DNA from: Rhizophagus clarus
Lineage: Eukaryota > Glomeromycota > Glomeromycetes > Glomerales > Glomeraceae
Length of the DNA stretch: 64,000 bases
Direction: 5' to 3'
NCBI GenBank assembly: GCA_015698045.1
Contig: BLAL01000197.1
Span: 1,612,001 to 1,676,000, forward strand
Shown here: one piece after another, positions 11,738-23,199 of the stretch
How the letters are laid out: every line of letters starts with the position of its first letter
How positions within the stretch are numbered: position 1 is the first letter of the stretch
The notes under the pieces: generated by a model
Told to the model about the DNA's origin: nothing
The model's input: the letters and a program-made list of their open reading frames with translations, nothing else
The model's database searches: none
Made by a program: the position numbers and the translations under genes

Positions 11738-13381
11738 CTACAGACCACTATGTAAAAAATTTGATGATATAGTTCTTATAAAGGCTACCTCCGCATCTAA
11801 CAGTTCTTTAGATTCTGTATAATCAGATAAATTGGTAATGAAGGACAACTGCAAGTAACGTTGATGGTATTGGTCGACATGTGAGTACGGGATAATGACG
11901 TTATTAATACATGAAGTACTAGTCAATGGTGACTGGTGATTATTGAGTGTACCGATATGTGATCTTTTGCGCTTGTGGTATTTCAGCCGCAGATTTCTTG
12001 ATCTGATCAGTTTCTTTATAATGTTCCGTTCAAATTTCCATCGCTTGAAAATAAGATTTCTTGATTTCCAAATATTTTGTTTGAGGAAAAGTGCTAAATC
12101 ACTGAAAATGGATAACAATAATTGATTACTTTGTTGACGCAGCTTGCTGCTAAAAAATTTTGTAAAAATTAAAGAAAAGACATGAGTACAGAAATTACGA
12201 CAAGTTAAATAAAATGTGTAGGTGGGTGATAATGGAAGGGTATGATCAGTTGTTTTGAAACTCCAGCTAAATATAGGATTCGTTCTTATCGTGTTTGAAA
12301 TATCACATGTGAAGATGTCAGCTAATGCTTGAATTCTTGCAATGAATTTCATAGCGAGTTGTTTCAACAGAGGTCTGATTTTTCTGAGGATAACTGGGCA
12401 AAGTCACAAGTGAGTGTTCGTTTCACATTCAATCATGCAGTGCCAACAAAGTGGTTGTACTAAAAAGAGATCTGGGTTATATTTAGTTAGTATATCTATT
12501 GTTGGTAAGGAGTTTAAGCAATTTTTAATTTGCCATGCTCTGAACTTAGTTAATTTTCTACTGGTTGGGCAGTTGTCAACAGGATTATAGTTAAACTACT
12601 CTTTCGTAAATTTCCAATTAATGGTATTATTGTAAGAAGCTTCTTTGATGTCAGTTATATGGTGTCTTGCTAAAAAGTTATTCATTGTTTTAAAGTTAAT
12701 AATGTCCGCAATAGCATGTCATATGTTACGATCTATGACAAGTGGTAAAATATTATCTGGATTCAGACGTTTTGGTAAATTCCACGTAAAATATGTATTA
12801 ACATTAACAGCCATTAGACAAATGTCAATATATGTGGTCGAACAGCGACCTTGGTTGGCTAAGGCGCCTGCTTGATTATTATAGTGATCATCAGAGTAAG
12901 CTTTAACTTTAATAAGAGTGACAGTTAGGTGATAAGATTTAATGATTTTAAAAATTGCAGCCCAGGTCAAGTAATTATTGCATTTTTGAAATCTACGCAT
13001 TAGTGGGTTCATTAATAAGTAGTTGAACATGTCTATAATACATTTTGAATTTGTGTTGATGGTAACAGTACTGTTTGCTGGACAAGTAGCGAGAGCACTA
13101 ACTAGAGCAAGTGCTTCAGCTTTAGTCGAAGACAGCAATTTGTTTGCTCTACAGAAAAAACTGAGTTGAGTGGCGTCAATAGTTGGGTGGTTGGTGATAA
13201 GCCAGCCTAGACCCATACTTGATGTTGTGCAGTAATCGGTGGAGCATGAACCATCTGTATAAAATATGATATTATCACATTGGGAAATAAAATGTGCTAT
13301 TCTATTAAGGGAAACTATTGAACTATTATTTAAAAAAAATAAATCTAAAAATTTACAAGAATGTGACATATTGTTAATCAA
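11738..13381 (-). pseudogene. LINE-1st RNase H and C-terminal finger
   Basis: The segment 13381-12719 contains the RNase H signature residues: Asp in FYTDGSCST, Glu in SSTKAEALAL, Asn instead of Asp in TINTNSKCII, and AGALAN where other copies have AD-x-LA. So two of the four acidic positions are lost. The domain removes RNA from the RNA-DNA hybrid during LINE copying. A Cys/His cluster (CWHCMIECETNTHL) follows near 12440, as in LINE-2nd and LINE-L/R, and the C-terminal piece runs 12367-11738. Confidence 0.75.
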
Positions 13382-13471
13382 TGAAATATTTTGATTATTA
13401 TGATTAGGATTTTGGAATGAATACGATAGATGGGAAAGTTAATTAGTACGTGTGTTAAAGTCTAAAAGTGC

Positions 13472-14779
13472 TTATGCATTAAGAGTTTGTAGGGGTAGCG
13501 TTAAAAAATAAGTTTTTTTTGTCGAACTTGTTGAGTGAGGGATTTCAAAATTAAAATTCCTGTGTGCTGATGCAGTCGTAACGTTGATAACTAGTAGTAT
13601 ATTTTCTAATAATTTGTTAATCACACAGATATAGGTAAAGAATCCTGTAAAATATGATGAGTGTAACTTGCATCCTTGGCATTTTGTTAACGCTTGAATT
13701 GTTGAACGTAGTGTAAAAGAGTTATTATTAAGAATTGAGGGTGTAATAGGCAACCAATGTTCTATGTAAATCATTGTACGTGTACGATTGGTGAAATTTT
13801 TTTCTATAATTCGACCTATTGTAATGTTCTTACTAGAAGGATCCCAAAAAGCGACCCACTCTTTACTACCTTTGATGATAGGATTATTAATATTCACGTT
13901 TGATTTTGGTCTTTTTTCTAATGTTGGAGTCAGGTTGATTAATTCTAATGGTTTGCTCAACTTTAGATTTTGTGAGTTCGTTGTAATATTGTCTGCTATA
14001 TACGTATACCATGAAGGTGTATGACCTTTTTTGACATAAGTGTGCGCTTGATCTCTTGTCAGGTTTTCAAGAAGACACCATCTGGTTGTGTTATTTGATC
14101 TAAATAGAGTATATTTTTTTTCTTTAAACTGTTAATGTGTGAGAAGAATTTTGGTATGTTGATCAGGTAGTCTATAATTGGAGTGGAGCTTCCTTTGACG
14201 GTAAATGTCCAGGCAGAATTGAATTCAATGTTATAATATTTTAACATGAAAATGACGTATTCGATCAAAGTAAATGAAAAGTGTGGTTTTTTAAGAGCTT
14301 GGATTAGTCTTACAGGTGACATCAGGTACCAGAATTTCGTTTGTGACAATATAAGAAGGATCTTGAAAATATTTTCAGTTAGAGGACTATTGGCTTGGGC
14401 TATTAATAGTAAAGCTTTTGCTTTTATTAAAAAGTCAACGATATTTTTATGTATGTGAAATAATGGTGAATGTGTAATATCAGTTAGTGTTGAGCATGAG
14501 AGGTTTGTTATCTGTTGTATAATGAGTGGAGTTTGATGTTAATAAATTTTGATAACGTGGACAGAATTGATATGTTTTGTGTTAAGTATTCTATTCTGAA
14601 GTATAAAACTGATTTTATAACATAAGTTACCATTTGACAATTTTTTACATAATAATGAATTAACAAAAAAGGATATCATTTTTTTTAGTTTGTTGAAAGT
14701 TTGTTTGTGATTATTAAACACGTTAAAATAAGCACCTAATATTCTAACGGTTTCTGTTTTTTTAATTGTTTCTATTTTC
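13472..14779 (-). pseudogene. LINE-1st reverse transcriptase thumb and linker, 3' part
   Basis: Continuation of the reverse transcriptase after the CACTA-like insertion. The segment VRILGAYF matches ARYLGVW of LINE-2nd and FRFLGVW of LINE-L/R, the region after the catalytic motifs. Open pieces are 14779-14539, 14349-14059 and 13960-13472. The last contains KEWVAFWDPSSKNITIGRII, equivalent to the linker upstream of RNase H in LINE-2nd (KEWVAVQLDTAWLIGRI). Frames shift between pieces. Confidence 0.75.
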
Positions 14780-14782
14780 AAA

Positions 14783-15165
14783 CACTGGTCAAAATCGATG
14801 CTATCAGGTACATATCGGGTACATATCGGATACCTAATATGTACCCGATATGTGTGAAATATGTGTATGCTATTTAATAATACTACACATATCAGGTACC
14901 CGATATGTACCCGTCGGATGCAGAAAATTGGTGACATATAACGTACATATCGGGTATATTTCTCATACATATTGGGTAGTTAAATATCAGTTACATATCA
15001 TAGATTTATTGGGTACCCGATATATTTTAAAAAAATATCGGACAGATATTATACACTTATCAGATAGTGCTAATAAGTATCCTATATATACCCGATATGT
15101 ATCCTATTTGTATTTGAAATATAAGCATAATTTCATAATTTTCACACATATCGGATAGCCGAAAA
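14783..15165. repeat. Left TIR and subterminal motif array of CACTA-like element
   Basis: After the 37-bp terminal repeat, the word TACCCGATATGT or its reverse complement ACATATCGGGTA (with small variants) occurs about a dozen times to 15160, in both orientations. The matching array is at 19865-20065. In CACTA elements such motifs are the binding sites for the element's DNA-binding protein; here that role is inferred. Confidence 0.8.
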
Positions 15166-15399
15166 GTATAGCATTTATGGGGCATTAATAGTAGTAGATT
15201 TATAATTTAAATACAATTGTAATTTAAAAGTAATTTAATTCATTTAATTGTAATTACTGAAAGTTTTATTTATATTTTCAATCGATAATAAAAAAAATAT
15301 TATACAAAAATATTATAAAAAAAATTCACTACTCTTTACACAAATTTACAATTAATGTTCACTTGTTTGCTTGTTTTCATTTCATTATATCTATTTAAT

Positions 15400-15830
15400 T
15401 TGAAAGAAAGTAAAATGTTAGTAATAAAAGTGTTAGTATGAATATTAGTAGAAGTGTTAGCAAAAGAAAAGGAACGTTAATAAAAAAATTTTACATTAGA
15501 AAGTGTTAGTATTAATGTTAGTATGAAAGTTAGTAGAAGTAGAAAAGGAACGTCAATAAAAAAAAAATATAAAGTATAAGTATTAATGTTAGTGTTAATG
15601 TTAGTAGAAGTGTTAGTAAAAGTAAGAAATAAAAAATGTTTAACAGTAGAACATTGTTAGTAGGAACGTTAGTAGGAGGAAACACATTAGAAAAAAATAT
15701 TAGTAAGAGTGTTAACAGGATGGAAAAAGAAATTTCAACAAAAAATGTACCTTTGTATTTATTTTTTAGAAAAACCAATAAAGTAAAAAACTTGATAGTA
15801 GAACATTGTTTAGGCCGTTAGTGAGAAGAA
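15400..15830 (+). repeat. GTTAGTA-rich simple repeat
   Basis: Plus-strand text is dominated by AGTGTTAGTA, GTTAGTAGAAG and similar words separated by A-rich spacers. A comparable GTTAGTA/TTAGTATTA-rich stretch lies at 43090-43900 in the TA-flanked element, at the same relative place between the left subterminal array and the SANT-like gene. Confidence 0.6.
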
Positions 15831-15865
15831 ATACATTGGAAAAATATATTAATAAGAGTGTTAAG

Positions 15866-16279
15866 AATAACATAATAATGGGAAAAGAAATTTCAACAAA
15901 AAATATACCTTTATCTTTATTTTTTAAACAAAAACAATAAAGTAAAAATTTGAGAGAGAGAGAAAAAAGTTTTGAAAAAAAAAAACGATAAATAAATAAT
16001 TAAATCGTGATCGTGCAATCACATGATCAACAAAATTATCAATTTTTATTGGTTATTTGGGTAATATATAAATAACATAATAATGGAAAAAGAAATTTCA
16101 ACAAAAAATATACCTTTATCTTTATTTTTTAGACAAAACAATAAAGTAAAAATTTGAGAGAGAGAGAAAAAGTTTTTGAAAAAAAAAAAAAAAATATGAT
16201 AAATAAATAATTAAATCATGATCGTGCAATCACATGATCAACAAAATTATCAATTTTTATTGGTTATTTGGGTAATATT
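15866..16279 (+). repeat. Direct repeat of about 205 bp, two copies
   Basis: Copy 1 is about 15866-16067 and copy 2 about 16069-16279. Both run from AATAACATAATAATGG through GAGAGAGAGA and an A-run to GATCGTGCAATCACATGATC and TTATTTGGGTAATAT. The A-run differs in length. A partial older copy of the first third is at about 15718-15790. Confidence 0.75.
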
Positions 16280-16547
16280 ATATTCAGCCACATCAGCCAC
16301 AAAATTGGTCACCTATCGAATGCACAAGTCAATATTAGCGAAGAAGCATAAACTTGATTATTCACTATTCGTGCTCAATTTGAGTTGATAAAATTATTAA
16401 AAAATCACTGATTTTATTAAATTTATCAGAATTTTTATACCTAATTAAAGATGATTAAATTAAGTTTTACTACCGATTTCATTATAACGTTACCAACTTT
16501 TTTGTTAATCTTGGATATTTTATTTTGAATTTAAATTGTTCGCTTTG

Positions 16548-16579
16548 AACTCGAGTTGAACTCAAGTTCAACTCGAGTT
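16548..16579. repeat. Perfect 15-bp palindrome with 2-nt centre
   Basis: AACTCGAGTTGAACT, the centre CA, then AGTTCAACTCGAGTT. It lies about 0.5 kb upstream of the SANT-like pseudogene inside the CACTA-like element. Isolated related words (GAGTTTAACTTG near 16804) occur nearby. Confidence 0.7.
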
Positions 16580-17096
16580 TAACTCGTTCGCTCAAGATCT
16601 TTGTGTAATGTATTGTAGATCCGTAATTGTTTTATTTGTAGTCTATAATTGGCAAAAGCTTATTATAAACCAAAATAAAAAACACTATTTATTTACATAT
16701 CTGTATTATTAGATTTTACCTTTTTTAGATTTGATATATAATTAAAAAGAAGACCTTTATCTTGATATTTTGGAATCACGATCATAACAATTGAGTTTAG
16801 GTCGAGTTTAACTTGTTCATTGTGATTGATTGTATTGTAGATCTGTATCTGTATTATAATTAATATAAAGAAGACAGATCATAACAATCATGACATATTT
16901 GAGAAATTAGAACAATTTATGTAAATGTTCTTGAAGGGTAATTAATATAATAATATAAGGTGATAAAAAATTGTTTTTAAAAAGAGGTTTCATCTTTTTT
17001 TTTTCTTACAATAAATTTGTTGTCGTTATTTCTATTATATATTCTTTTTCTTAAAATTTGTTGCCGTTATTTCTATTATATATTCTTTTTCTTAAA

Positions 17097-17700
17097 ATGC
17101 CCGCAAATTGGACTGATGCAATAACTGAATATTTAATAAGATATAGGAGGTAAAAAATTAAATGAAAACTAATAAATAACTTTGATCATATTCTAGTTTT
17201 TTTTTCTCTTACGTTTCCTGATCTAAAAATTAAATAAATAATGTAAAGGAGAAGGAACAACTACTACCATGACATACCCGGGAGGGACCGCTCCGAATTC
17301 TGGGAGAGCCTAGCTCGAAGAATTCAGAGACGGTTTCACGTGAGGTTCACTGGCCAACAAGTAGAAAGAAAGTGGAGAAACTTGGTCAGGAATTTTAATG
17401 TTAGTAAAATAATAATAAATCATAAAAAAAAAATAAAAAAAAATAAAAAATTAATAGTATTAACATTTTTAGAATTTCTGTAAATGGAGGAATAGTGCGT
17501 GAAATGAAAGGTGGTCCTAGGAAGGAGAAAGATATTATAGGCAGTTCCGCACAAGGTTTTGGAACAGACCTGGTAATTATTAAGAATTTTTTTAATTTAT
17601 ATTTAAGTTATTTAAGTTCTAAATTTATATATATTTCTTAAGGAACTACCACAGTCGTAGACGGCATAGAAATACTGCGCATCGGCGGCCTCAGAATCCG
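17097..17700 (+). pseudogene. Myb/SANT-like (MADF-like) pseudogene in CACTA-like element
   Basis: Exon 1 is 17097-17149 (ATG; NWTDAITEYLIRYRR), intron GTAAAA to AAAG. Exon 2 is 17249-17399 and reads GRDRSEFWESLARRIQRRF then FTGQQVERKWRNLVRNFN. After a further intron, exon 3 starts at 17473 (NFCKWRNSA) and hits TGA. The expected continuation (GERYYRQFRTRFWNRP) is found in another frame, ending at a donor at 17573; a short last exon follows from 17643. Trp residues and the KWRNLVR helix are typical of Myb/SANT-like DNA-binding domains that bind transposon ends or promoters. The TGA and the frameshift in exon 3 make it a pseudogene. Its exon plan and sequence match the SANT-like gene at 44720-61667. 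Confidence 0.8.
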
Positions 17701-18414
17701 TAAATTATATTTTTTTATTTTTATTTTTTTTTTATTTTGTATTTTTTATATTTTATTTTTATTTTTATTTTTTATTTATATTTTTATATTTTTATTATTT
17801 TTATTATTATTATTTTTTATTTTTTATTATCTTTTATTATTATTATTTTTTATTAAATATATATATATATTATATAGTCATCAAATTATTATTTTAATAT
17901 TTTTACTATTTTATAATTTGATTTAATATCGGCCTATATTCAACTGAAATTAAAAAATTCGACCTCAATTATAAGTAATTAAAGCTTATTATAATAAATT
18001 GCTTTTATTCAATAAACATTCATTTTTTTTTATTAAAGTATTAATTAAATAAACAATCTGTCATCATATATTATATAATATATTGTAATGATGAAATGTC
18101 CCCAATAAATTTTTAAAAAAGATACATTTAGGCGTGACAGATCTAATACCGCTGATTCTTTCAAAATGTTACTAAAATCTTTCCATAGATCAAATTGAGA
18201 GAACTAATCTATCAATTTACAATATAAAATCTTGAAATAATCTTTTACATTTTCAAAATACGTGATCAAACTCATTTTTGCTAAACTGCCGAAACTTTTT
18301 GGCGTTTACATGCAATAGTTTCAGCATTTTAATTTAATTTGACGATCATTGATTATCATGATCAATCTATTTTTACAGTTTTCTAAACCATAATTTTTTC
18401 TTTATTTTTTTTAG

Positions 18415-18450
18415 GTTGCCGGCCTTCTTAGACAAACCAGACTTGGGAAT
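18415..18450 (+). other. Exon-like segment related to the 36-38 kb minisatellite unit
   Basis: A T-rich tract ending TTTAG is followed by 36 nt starting GTTGCCGG, with GACTTGGGAAT near its end, then GTAAGGAGAG and GAGGGAGGG. The order GTTGCCGG, GACTT, GGAAT, GTAAGG, GAGGG is that of each unit of the tandem array at 35950-38160. Looks like a diverged single-copy version of the same exon/intron segment. Confidence 0.5.
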
Positions 18451-18613
18451 GTAAGGAGAGAGGGAGGGATATTTTTTTTTAATATTAAAGAAACGTTACT
18501 AATGTTTCTTTCTTTATTTTAGGTTGCAGTTTCCCTTGTTCCTTTTGATCCTAACATGATCACGATTAAGAAAAGTTTGAGCAAACTTTTCTTAAAATTG
18601 TATTATAAATGAC

Positions 18614-19600
18614 TAGGGCTCTGATCGGTTCGGTTCGGTTCAGTTTTTGCAAAAACCGATACCGAACCAAATTAATCAGTATCGGTATTAATGATTACTG
18701 AAACCGATCGGTAATTACCGAAAACTGAACTGATTTACCGAACGAGTTTAGTAAAAAAACGTTTCGCAACGTTTAGCAAAAAAAAGTTGCGAAATGATTT
18801 TTTCTTATCAAATCATCCATAAAAAAACGTTTCGCAACGTTTTTTATTAAAGTAACAAAAAAAAACGTTGCGAGACATTTTTTTTATATTAAATCATTTT
18901 ATAAAAACGTTTCGCAACATTTTTAAATAAAAAGGAAAATAACATTGCGAAACGTTATTTTCTATATTAAATTTCCGATGTAAAAAATGTTTTGCAACAT
19001 TTTTTACAAGTTTTGCAAAAATAACGTTGTGAAACGTTATTTTTTTTATATCAAACGTTTATGTAAAAAACGTTTTGCAACATTTTTTACAATGTTCGCA
19101 AAAATAACGTTGCGAATCGTTATTTTTCATAATAAATTGTTTATGTAAAAAACGTTTCGCAACATTTTTTACAAGTTCCGCAAAAATAATGTTGTGAAAT
19201 GTTATTTTTTTTATCAAATCGTTTATGTAAAAAACGTTTCGCAACGTTTTTTACAAGTTTCACAAAAATAACGTTGCGAAACATTATTTTTTATCAAATC
19301 GTTTATGTAAAAAACGTTTCGCAACGTTTTTTACAAGTTCTGCAAAAATAACGTTGCAAAACGTTATTTTTTATATCAAATGTTTATGTAAAAAACGTTT
19401 CGCAACATTTTTTTTTAACTACATTATTTACGTTTTTCTTATAAAAAAAACGTTTTTATTATTGGTAAATTGGTTCGGTAAATCGCAAAACTGATACCGA
19501 AACCGAAAGTTTCAGTTCGATAAATCATAAAACTGAAACCGCTCCGATACTGAAACCGGTCGGTACAGTTCGGTAATTACCAAAACTGATCGGAGCCCTA
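18614..19600. mobile_element. hAT-like MITE with TAAATGAC duplication
   Basis: The element begins TAGGGCTCTGATCGGTT and ends with the near inverse AACTGATCGGAGCCCTA. It is flanked by a perfect 8-bp direct repeat, TAAATGAC, at 18606-18613 and 19601-19608. TAGGG-type ends and an 8-bp duplication are hallmarks of the hAT superfamily. The outer parts are rich in CCGAACC/GGTTCGGT words. The inside (about 18745-19415) is a tandem array of an ~80-bp unit. No coding sequence; it depends on a transposase elsewhere. Confidence 0.88.
18745..19415. repeat. Tandem array of AACGTTTCGCAACGTT palindromes
   Basis: Units of about 80 bp repeat AAAAACGTTTCGCAACGTTT, then ACAAGTTCCGCAAAAATAAC, then GTTGCGAAACGTTATTTTTT. 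The core AACGTTTCGCAACGTT and its inverse GTTGCGAAACGTT can fold on themselves within and between units. About eight units are present with point differences. A single related pair is at 38518-38566 in the element at 35572-38812. Confidence 0.75.
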
Positions 19601-19864
19601 TAAATGACTGTAACTTTTTTATTAATTTATTGTAATAAAATACATAATAAAATAAAAATATTAACAATAATAATTATACTTTTAAACACTTTACAAAAAA
19701 TTTATAAACTTGATAATGCATTCAATAAATAAGATAATAAAAATTTTTTAACTACATTAAATGAATTAAAAATTTCTAAAAAAAAAAATCTATAAAGAAA
19801 GTAAACTCTAAAAAATTTCTTAATACGTTATATAATATGAAATCTAATGTATTAAAATTTGTAT

Positions 19865-20086
19865 CACATATCGGGTACCCAATATGTGTAAGATAGACTG
19901 TGCCCGATATATATTAAATAATATATCGGTGACCAATAGTTTAGATATTGGGATCTTGGTAATTAGGCATATTTTGAAGTGTAATAAATTGGGTACCCGA
20001 TATGTAAAAATACCCGATATTTATCCGATTAGCCACTGATATATAAGTTCCCGATATGTACCCGATAGAATTGATTTTGACCAGTG
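19865..20086. repeat. Right subterminal array and TIR of CACTA-like element
   Basis: The array contains TATCGGGTACCC, GGGTACCCGATATGT, TACCCGATAT and CCCGATATGTACCCGATAG, then ends in GATTTTGACCAGTG at 20086. It mirrors the left array. The terminal 37 bp pair with 14783-14819. Confidence 0.8.
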
Positions 20087-21486
20087 AAATAATTATTGCC
20101 AAAATATAAATCTACATGGCCTTTATTGATCAGTGATGTATCATTGGTTAACAATTTGCATTTCTCTTTGTTCACTTTGATATCGACCATACTGTAAAAA
20201 TCATCAGTTATTTTTAAGGAGGTTGTCAGGTCGTCTAATGAACTTTCTGTCCACATAGTATCATTTAGGTATCCTAATAATTTAATGGATTCCTGTTGTA
20301 TATGCGAATCGGTATTGTCGTATATTGATTTAGGAATGGTAGCTTTTAAAATAATACCACGTGTATCAGACAGTTCTATTATTTCAAATATGGGGTCATA
20401 ATAAATGGTCCACAATAATGGTGAACAAACTTCTCCTTGTATTATGCCCGTTATTAGGTCAAAACTTTCAGATAAGAGAGATGGTAATATAACTTGGTTT
20501 CAGTAGTTGTTAAATAGGTTGATTAGGATGTTAATGAATTTTGTCAATAGATTTATTCTGTTCAATGCTAATTTTAAAAGGCTTAAGTTGATATGATCAT
20601 AGGCTTTCGATAAGTCTTGGACTATGATATAGAAGGAAGAGTTGGTATCGTTGGTGAATTAGTGATAGTCGATGAAGCTTTGTACTTTAAAGATTATTTC
20701 TATGGTGGATGAACTTTGAAGTCCAGCTTGATTAGTTTTTTGAAGTACGGAAGTGTTATTCAAGTATGTTTGTAGTCTATTTGTAATTATTTTAGAAAAG
20801 ATTTTTCTAAGTGTGTCTAACAGTATTATCGGGCATATTTTAGATAGATCATAGTTCTAATATTCCAGTTTTGGAATTAGATAAAAGAGCGCTTCTTGCC
20901 ATCTTGATGGGATTATTTGTATTGATAGGATATCATTAAATAAGGTGAGAATTATATTATGATGAGTCTTTGGAAATTTCTTTCATATTTCGTATGTGAG
21001 GCTATTTAGTCCTGCTGCCTTATTGTTTGATAATGATTTTAATGTTTCAGTTAGTTCATGATGAGTGATAGGGGTAAGTAGAAGTTCTTGATCTTTAATT
21101 GGCATTATTTTTCGTCGATAAATGTCTTGCCATTGTTGTGGTAAATCTGTGATATTTGAATAAATTGACTTTAGTGAAATGTGCGACGTGTTTCCTACTG
21201 TTTAATAATGGAGGATCATTTTTTGCTTGATCATCTTTAGATCGGTAATTAGAATATTTTCCTGTGAATTTTGATTGTGGATGACAATTTTAGATAGGTT
21301 AATTTTGTTAGGTTTTCGTTCTAAAATAGAATTCAATAATTTAGTAGGAGAAAGTTTATAATTCTGTTCTCTTGTTTCAATAGCAGTGGTAATTCTATTT
21401 AACTGCCATTTGTTAAATTCTTTTGTATACCGTTCGTTCATTAAGGTCTTTAATATTGTAAGATGAACTGTGATGTCATCAATCAT
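20087..21486 (-). pseudogene. LINE-1st reverse transcriptase, 5' part
   Basis: Minus-strand motifs in order: a linker (open at 21486-21202), SNNKAAGLNSLTYE (domain 0/1), IVQDLSKAYDHINLS (motif A), GIIQGEVCSPLLWTIYYDP (motif B region) and YLNDT in place of YMDD (motif C), then VDIKVNKEKC. Motif C therefore lacks the first catalytic Asp of the DD pair. Many in-frame TAG, TAA and TGA codons occur. The frame stops at 20087, where the CACTA-like element begins, and resumes at 14779 with LKIETIKKTETVRILGAYF. Confidence 0.8.
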
Positions 21487-21850
21487 TTCTAGTGATAAGA
21501 TTGTTGGCCATTCATAGTTATAGTTGTATGAAAGGTTAAATCTTCGTAATTTGTCAAGTGTTTTTTGTTTTCAAAAATTGTTGTAGTCATAGTGGTCATT
21601 CATTTTGGTTAAGTAAAGTAAACGTTCAGGAGTTATTGTATAAGTGTTCGATTAGTGATCTTGCTTAATACGTTGAATTTGATGTATTTTGGTACTATTT
21701 TTTGTATGAATTAATAAAAGATTGATATATTTTTTTTGGTTTTTTAACTGTTTAAGTATATGTGGTATCTTGTCTTCTATATTTTCTAATGAAATTTTTT
21801 TTTTGTCAGTGTTTTTTTATACACTTTGATCATGTAATTGATAATGAAGT

Positions 21851-22960
21851 CTAATCTTGCATCCATCTGTCTCGTAGGTTTGCTGTGATTGGTGTTGAAG
21901 AAATGTGTTTTTTTTGGTTTAGATTTGTTTCTAATAATTGTGTATAATTATTCCAGCATTCTGGTTTTTTTGTTATGTATGTTTCGTTAAGATGACGTTT
22001 ATTGTCCACTTTAATTCTTATTTCAGCGTATTTGGACCAAGCAATGTCTTGTAATAGTTGCAAATTAAACAAGTTTTGTGTTGTTATATAGCAACTAATT
22101 ATATAGTGGTCTGAATTGTAGAAGTTGTTTGTGTCTTCATTCGTTAGATTTGCTGTATGGTTGATTACAGTGGTGTTTCCATAAATGTAATCTATTCTAG
22201 TGGATGACGTGCTGGAAAAAAATGTATTTTCTGTTGAAGATAAAAGTGTTTTATGACAATCTTTTAAGTTTCGTTCTTTAATTAGGTTAAGTAGATTTTT
22301 TGCTTGTGTATAACGTGCTAAGTCTTTGTTCCAATCGATGTTCAGATCTTCTAAAAGGACGTTATAATGTTTGTTGTTTTTGTTTCAAGTCTGTTGATTC
22401 ATGTACTTTGTGAGTACTTGGATACATTTTGGCATTACAGTAGTATATTTTGGTTTGCTACTGAGTGGAGGTAGATAAACGCCTATTACGTCAAGTGTAG
22501 TGTTTTTTGCAAACATAAATCTGAGTGATATGATTCTTCCATTAAAACTGTTAATGTTCATTAGATGTTTGTAAAGTAAGTCTAAAATTATTATACTATT
22601 TCCTGCTCCTTTGTTAAGATTGTCATTAATGAAATTGTCTATTGAATAGAATTTTAACATCTTGTTAGTATCTATTATTGGTATAAAATGAATTGTCTTA
22701 ATGTAAAAATTTTTTTGTGTAGATTGTACGTTGTTATTTATATTTGATTTGATGTTTGATCTCATTTTGCAAATGTGTAGGAGGTGTATGTTGTTGTTGT
22801 ACATGTAATTGATTATGTCTTCTATTTTTTTGTCGTATTTGCCTTAAATGTTATGGGTTGAGATATCCATAATTGAAACATTTGATTTATCTATACTGAA
22901 TGGAATATAGTGACTTAGAAGGTTAGCGTTATCTTTGAATTTTGAGTGTGTGATGATGAT
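21851..22960 (-). pseudogene. LINE-1st endonuclease domain (EEP), decayed
   Basis: Open piece 22804-22385 gives GRIISLRFMF and VIGVYLPP, as in the middle of LINE endonucleases. Downstream, across a break, come LLEDLNIDWN (the place of the usual GDFN), STRIDYIYG and NSDHYIIS (the SDH motif), the expected order for an exonuclease-endonuclease-phosphatase fold. The usual role is to nick the target for reverse transcription. Stops and frameshifts make it inactive. Piece 22072-21851 is the linker toward the reverse transcriptase. Confidence 0.7.
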
Positions 22961-23199
22961 GTTTGAAGATGTTTTTGTTTTTTGTGTTTTTTCAGTTTTA
23001 TTAATTTTTTTGGTTTTTTTTGTTATTTTTTTATTATGAGATGAAGACGTATTATCTTCAGTAAAATCTGTTATTATTTGTTATTCTGTCATTATGAAAT
23101 GTATGTAATTTATTTAACGTGAAAGTAATTGAGTTTTGGATTATAATCAAATTAGATTAACCATATGAGTTTGATGTGTGATGGGAGAGAGATTGTTGA

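Larger units (their letters stand above)
14783..20086. mobile_element. CACTA-like DNA transposon inserted in LINE-1st
   Basis: Ends begin CACTGGTCAAAATC and finish GATTTTGACCAGTG. The terminal inverted repeat is 37 bp with three mismatches. It is flanked by AAA at 14780-14782 and 20087-20089. Removing the element and one AAA (TTT on the minus strand) joins the LINE reverse transcriptase frame exactly between GNNY and LKIET, so the boundaries are right. CACTG ends, a 3-bp duplication and subterminal arrays of one short motif in both orientations (ACATATCGGGTA family) are characteristic of CACTA/EnSpm elements. No CACTA transposase is visible. The only protein signal is a SANT-like pseudogene, so the copy is non-autonomous. 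It carries a nested hAT-like MITE at 18614-19600. Confidence 0.85.
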
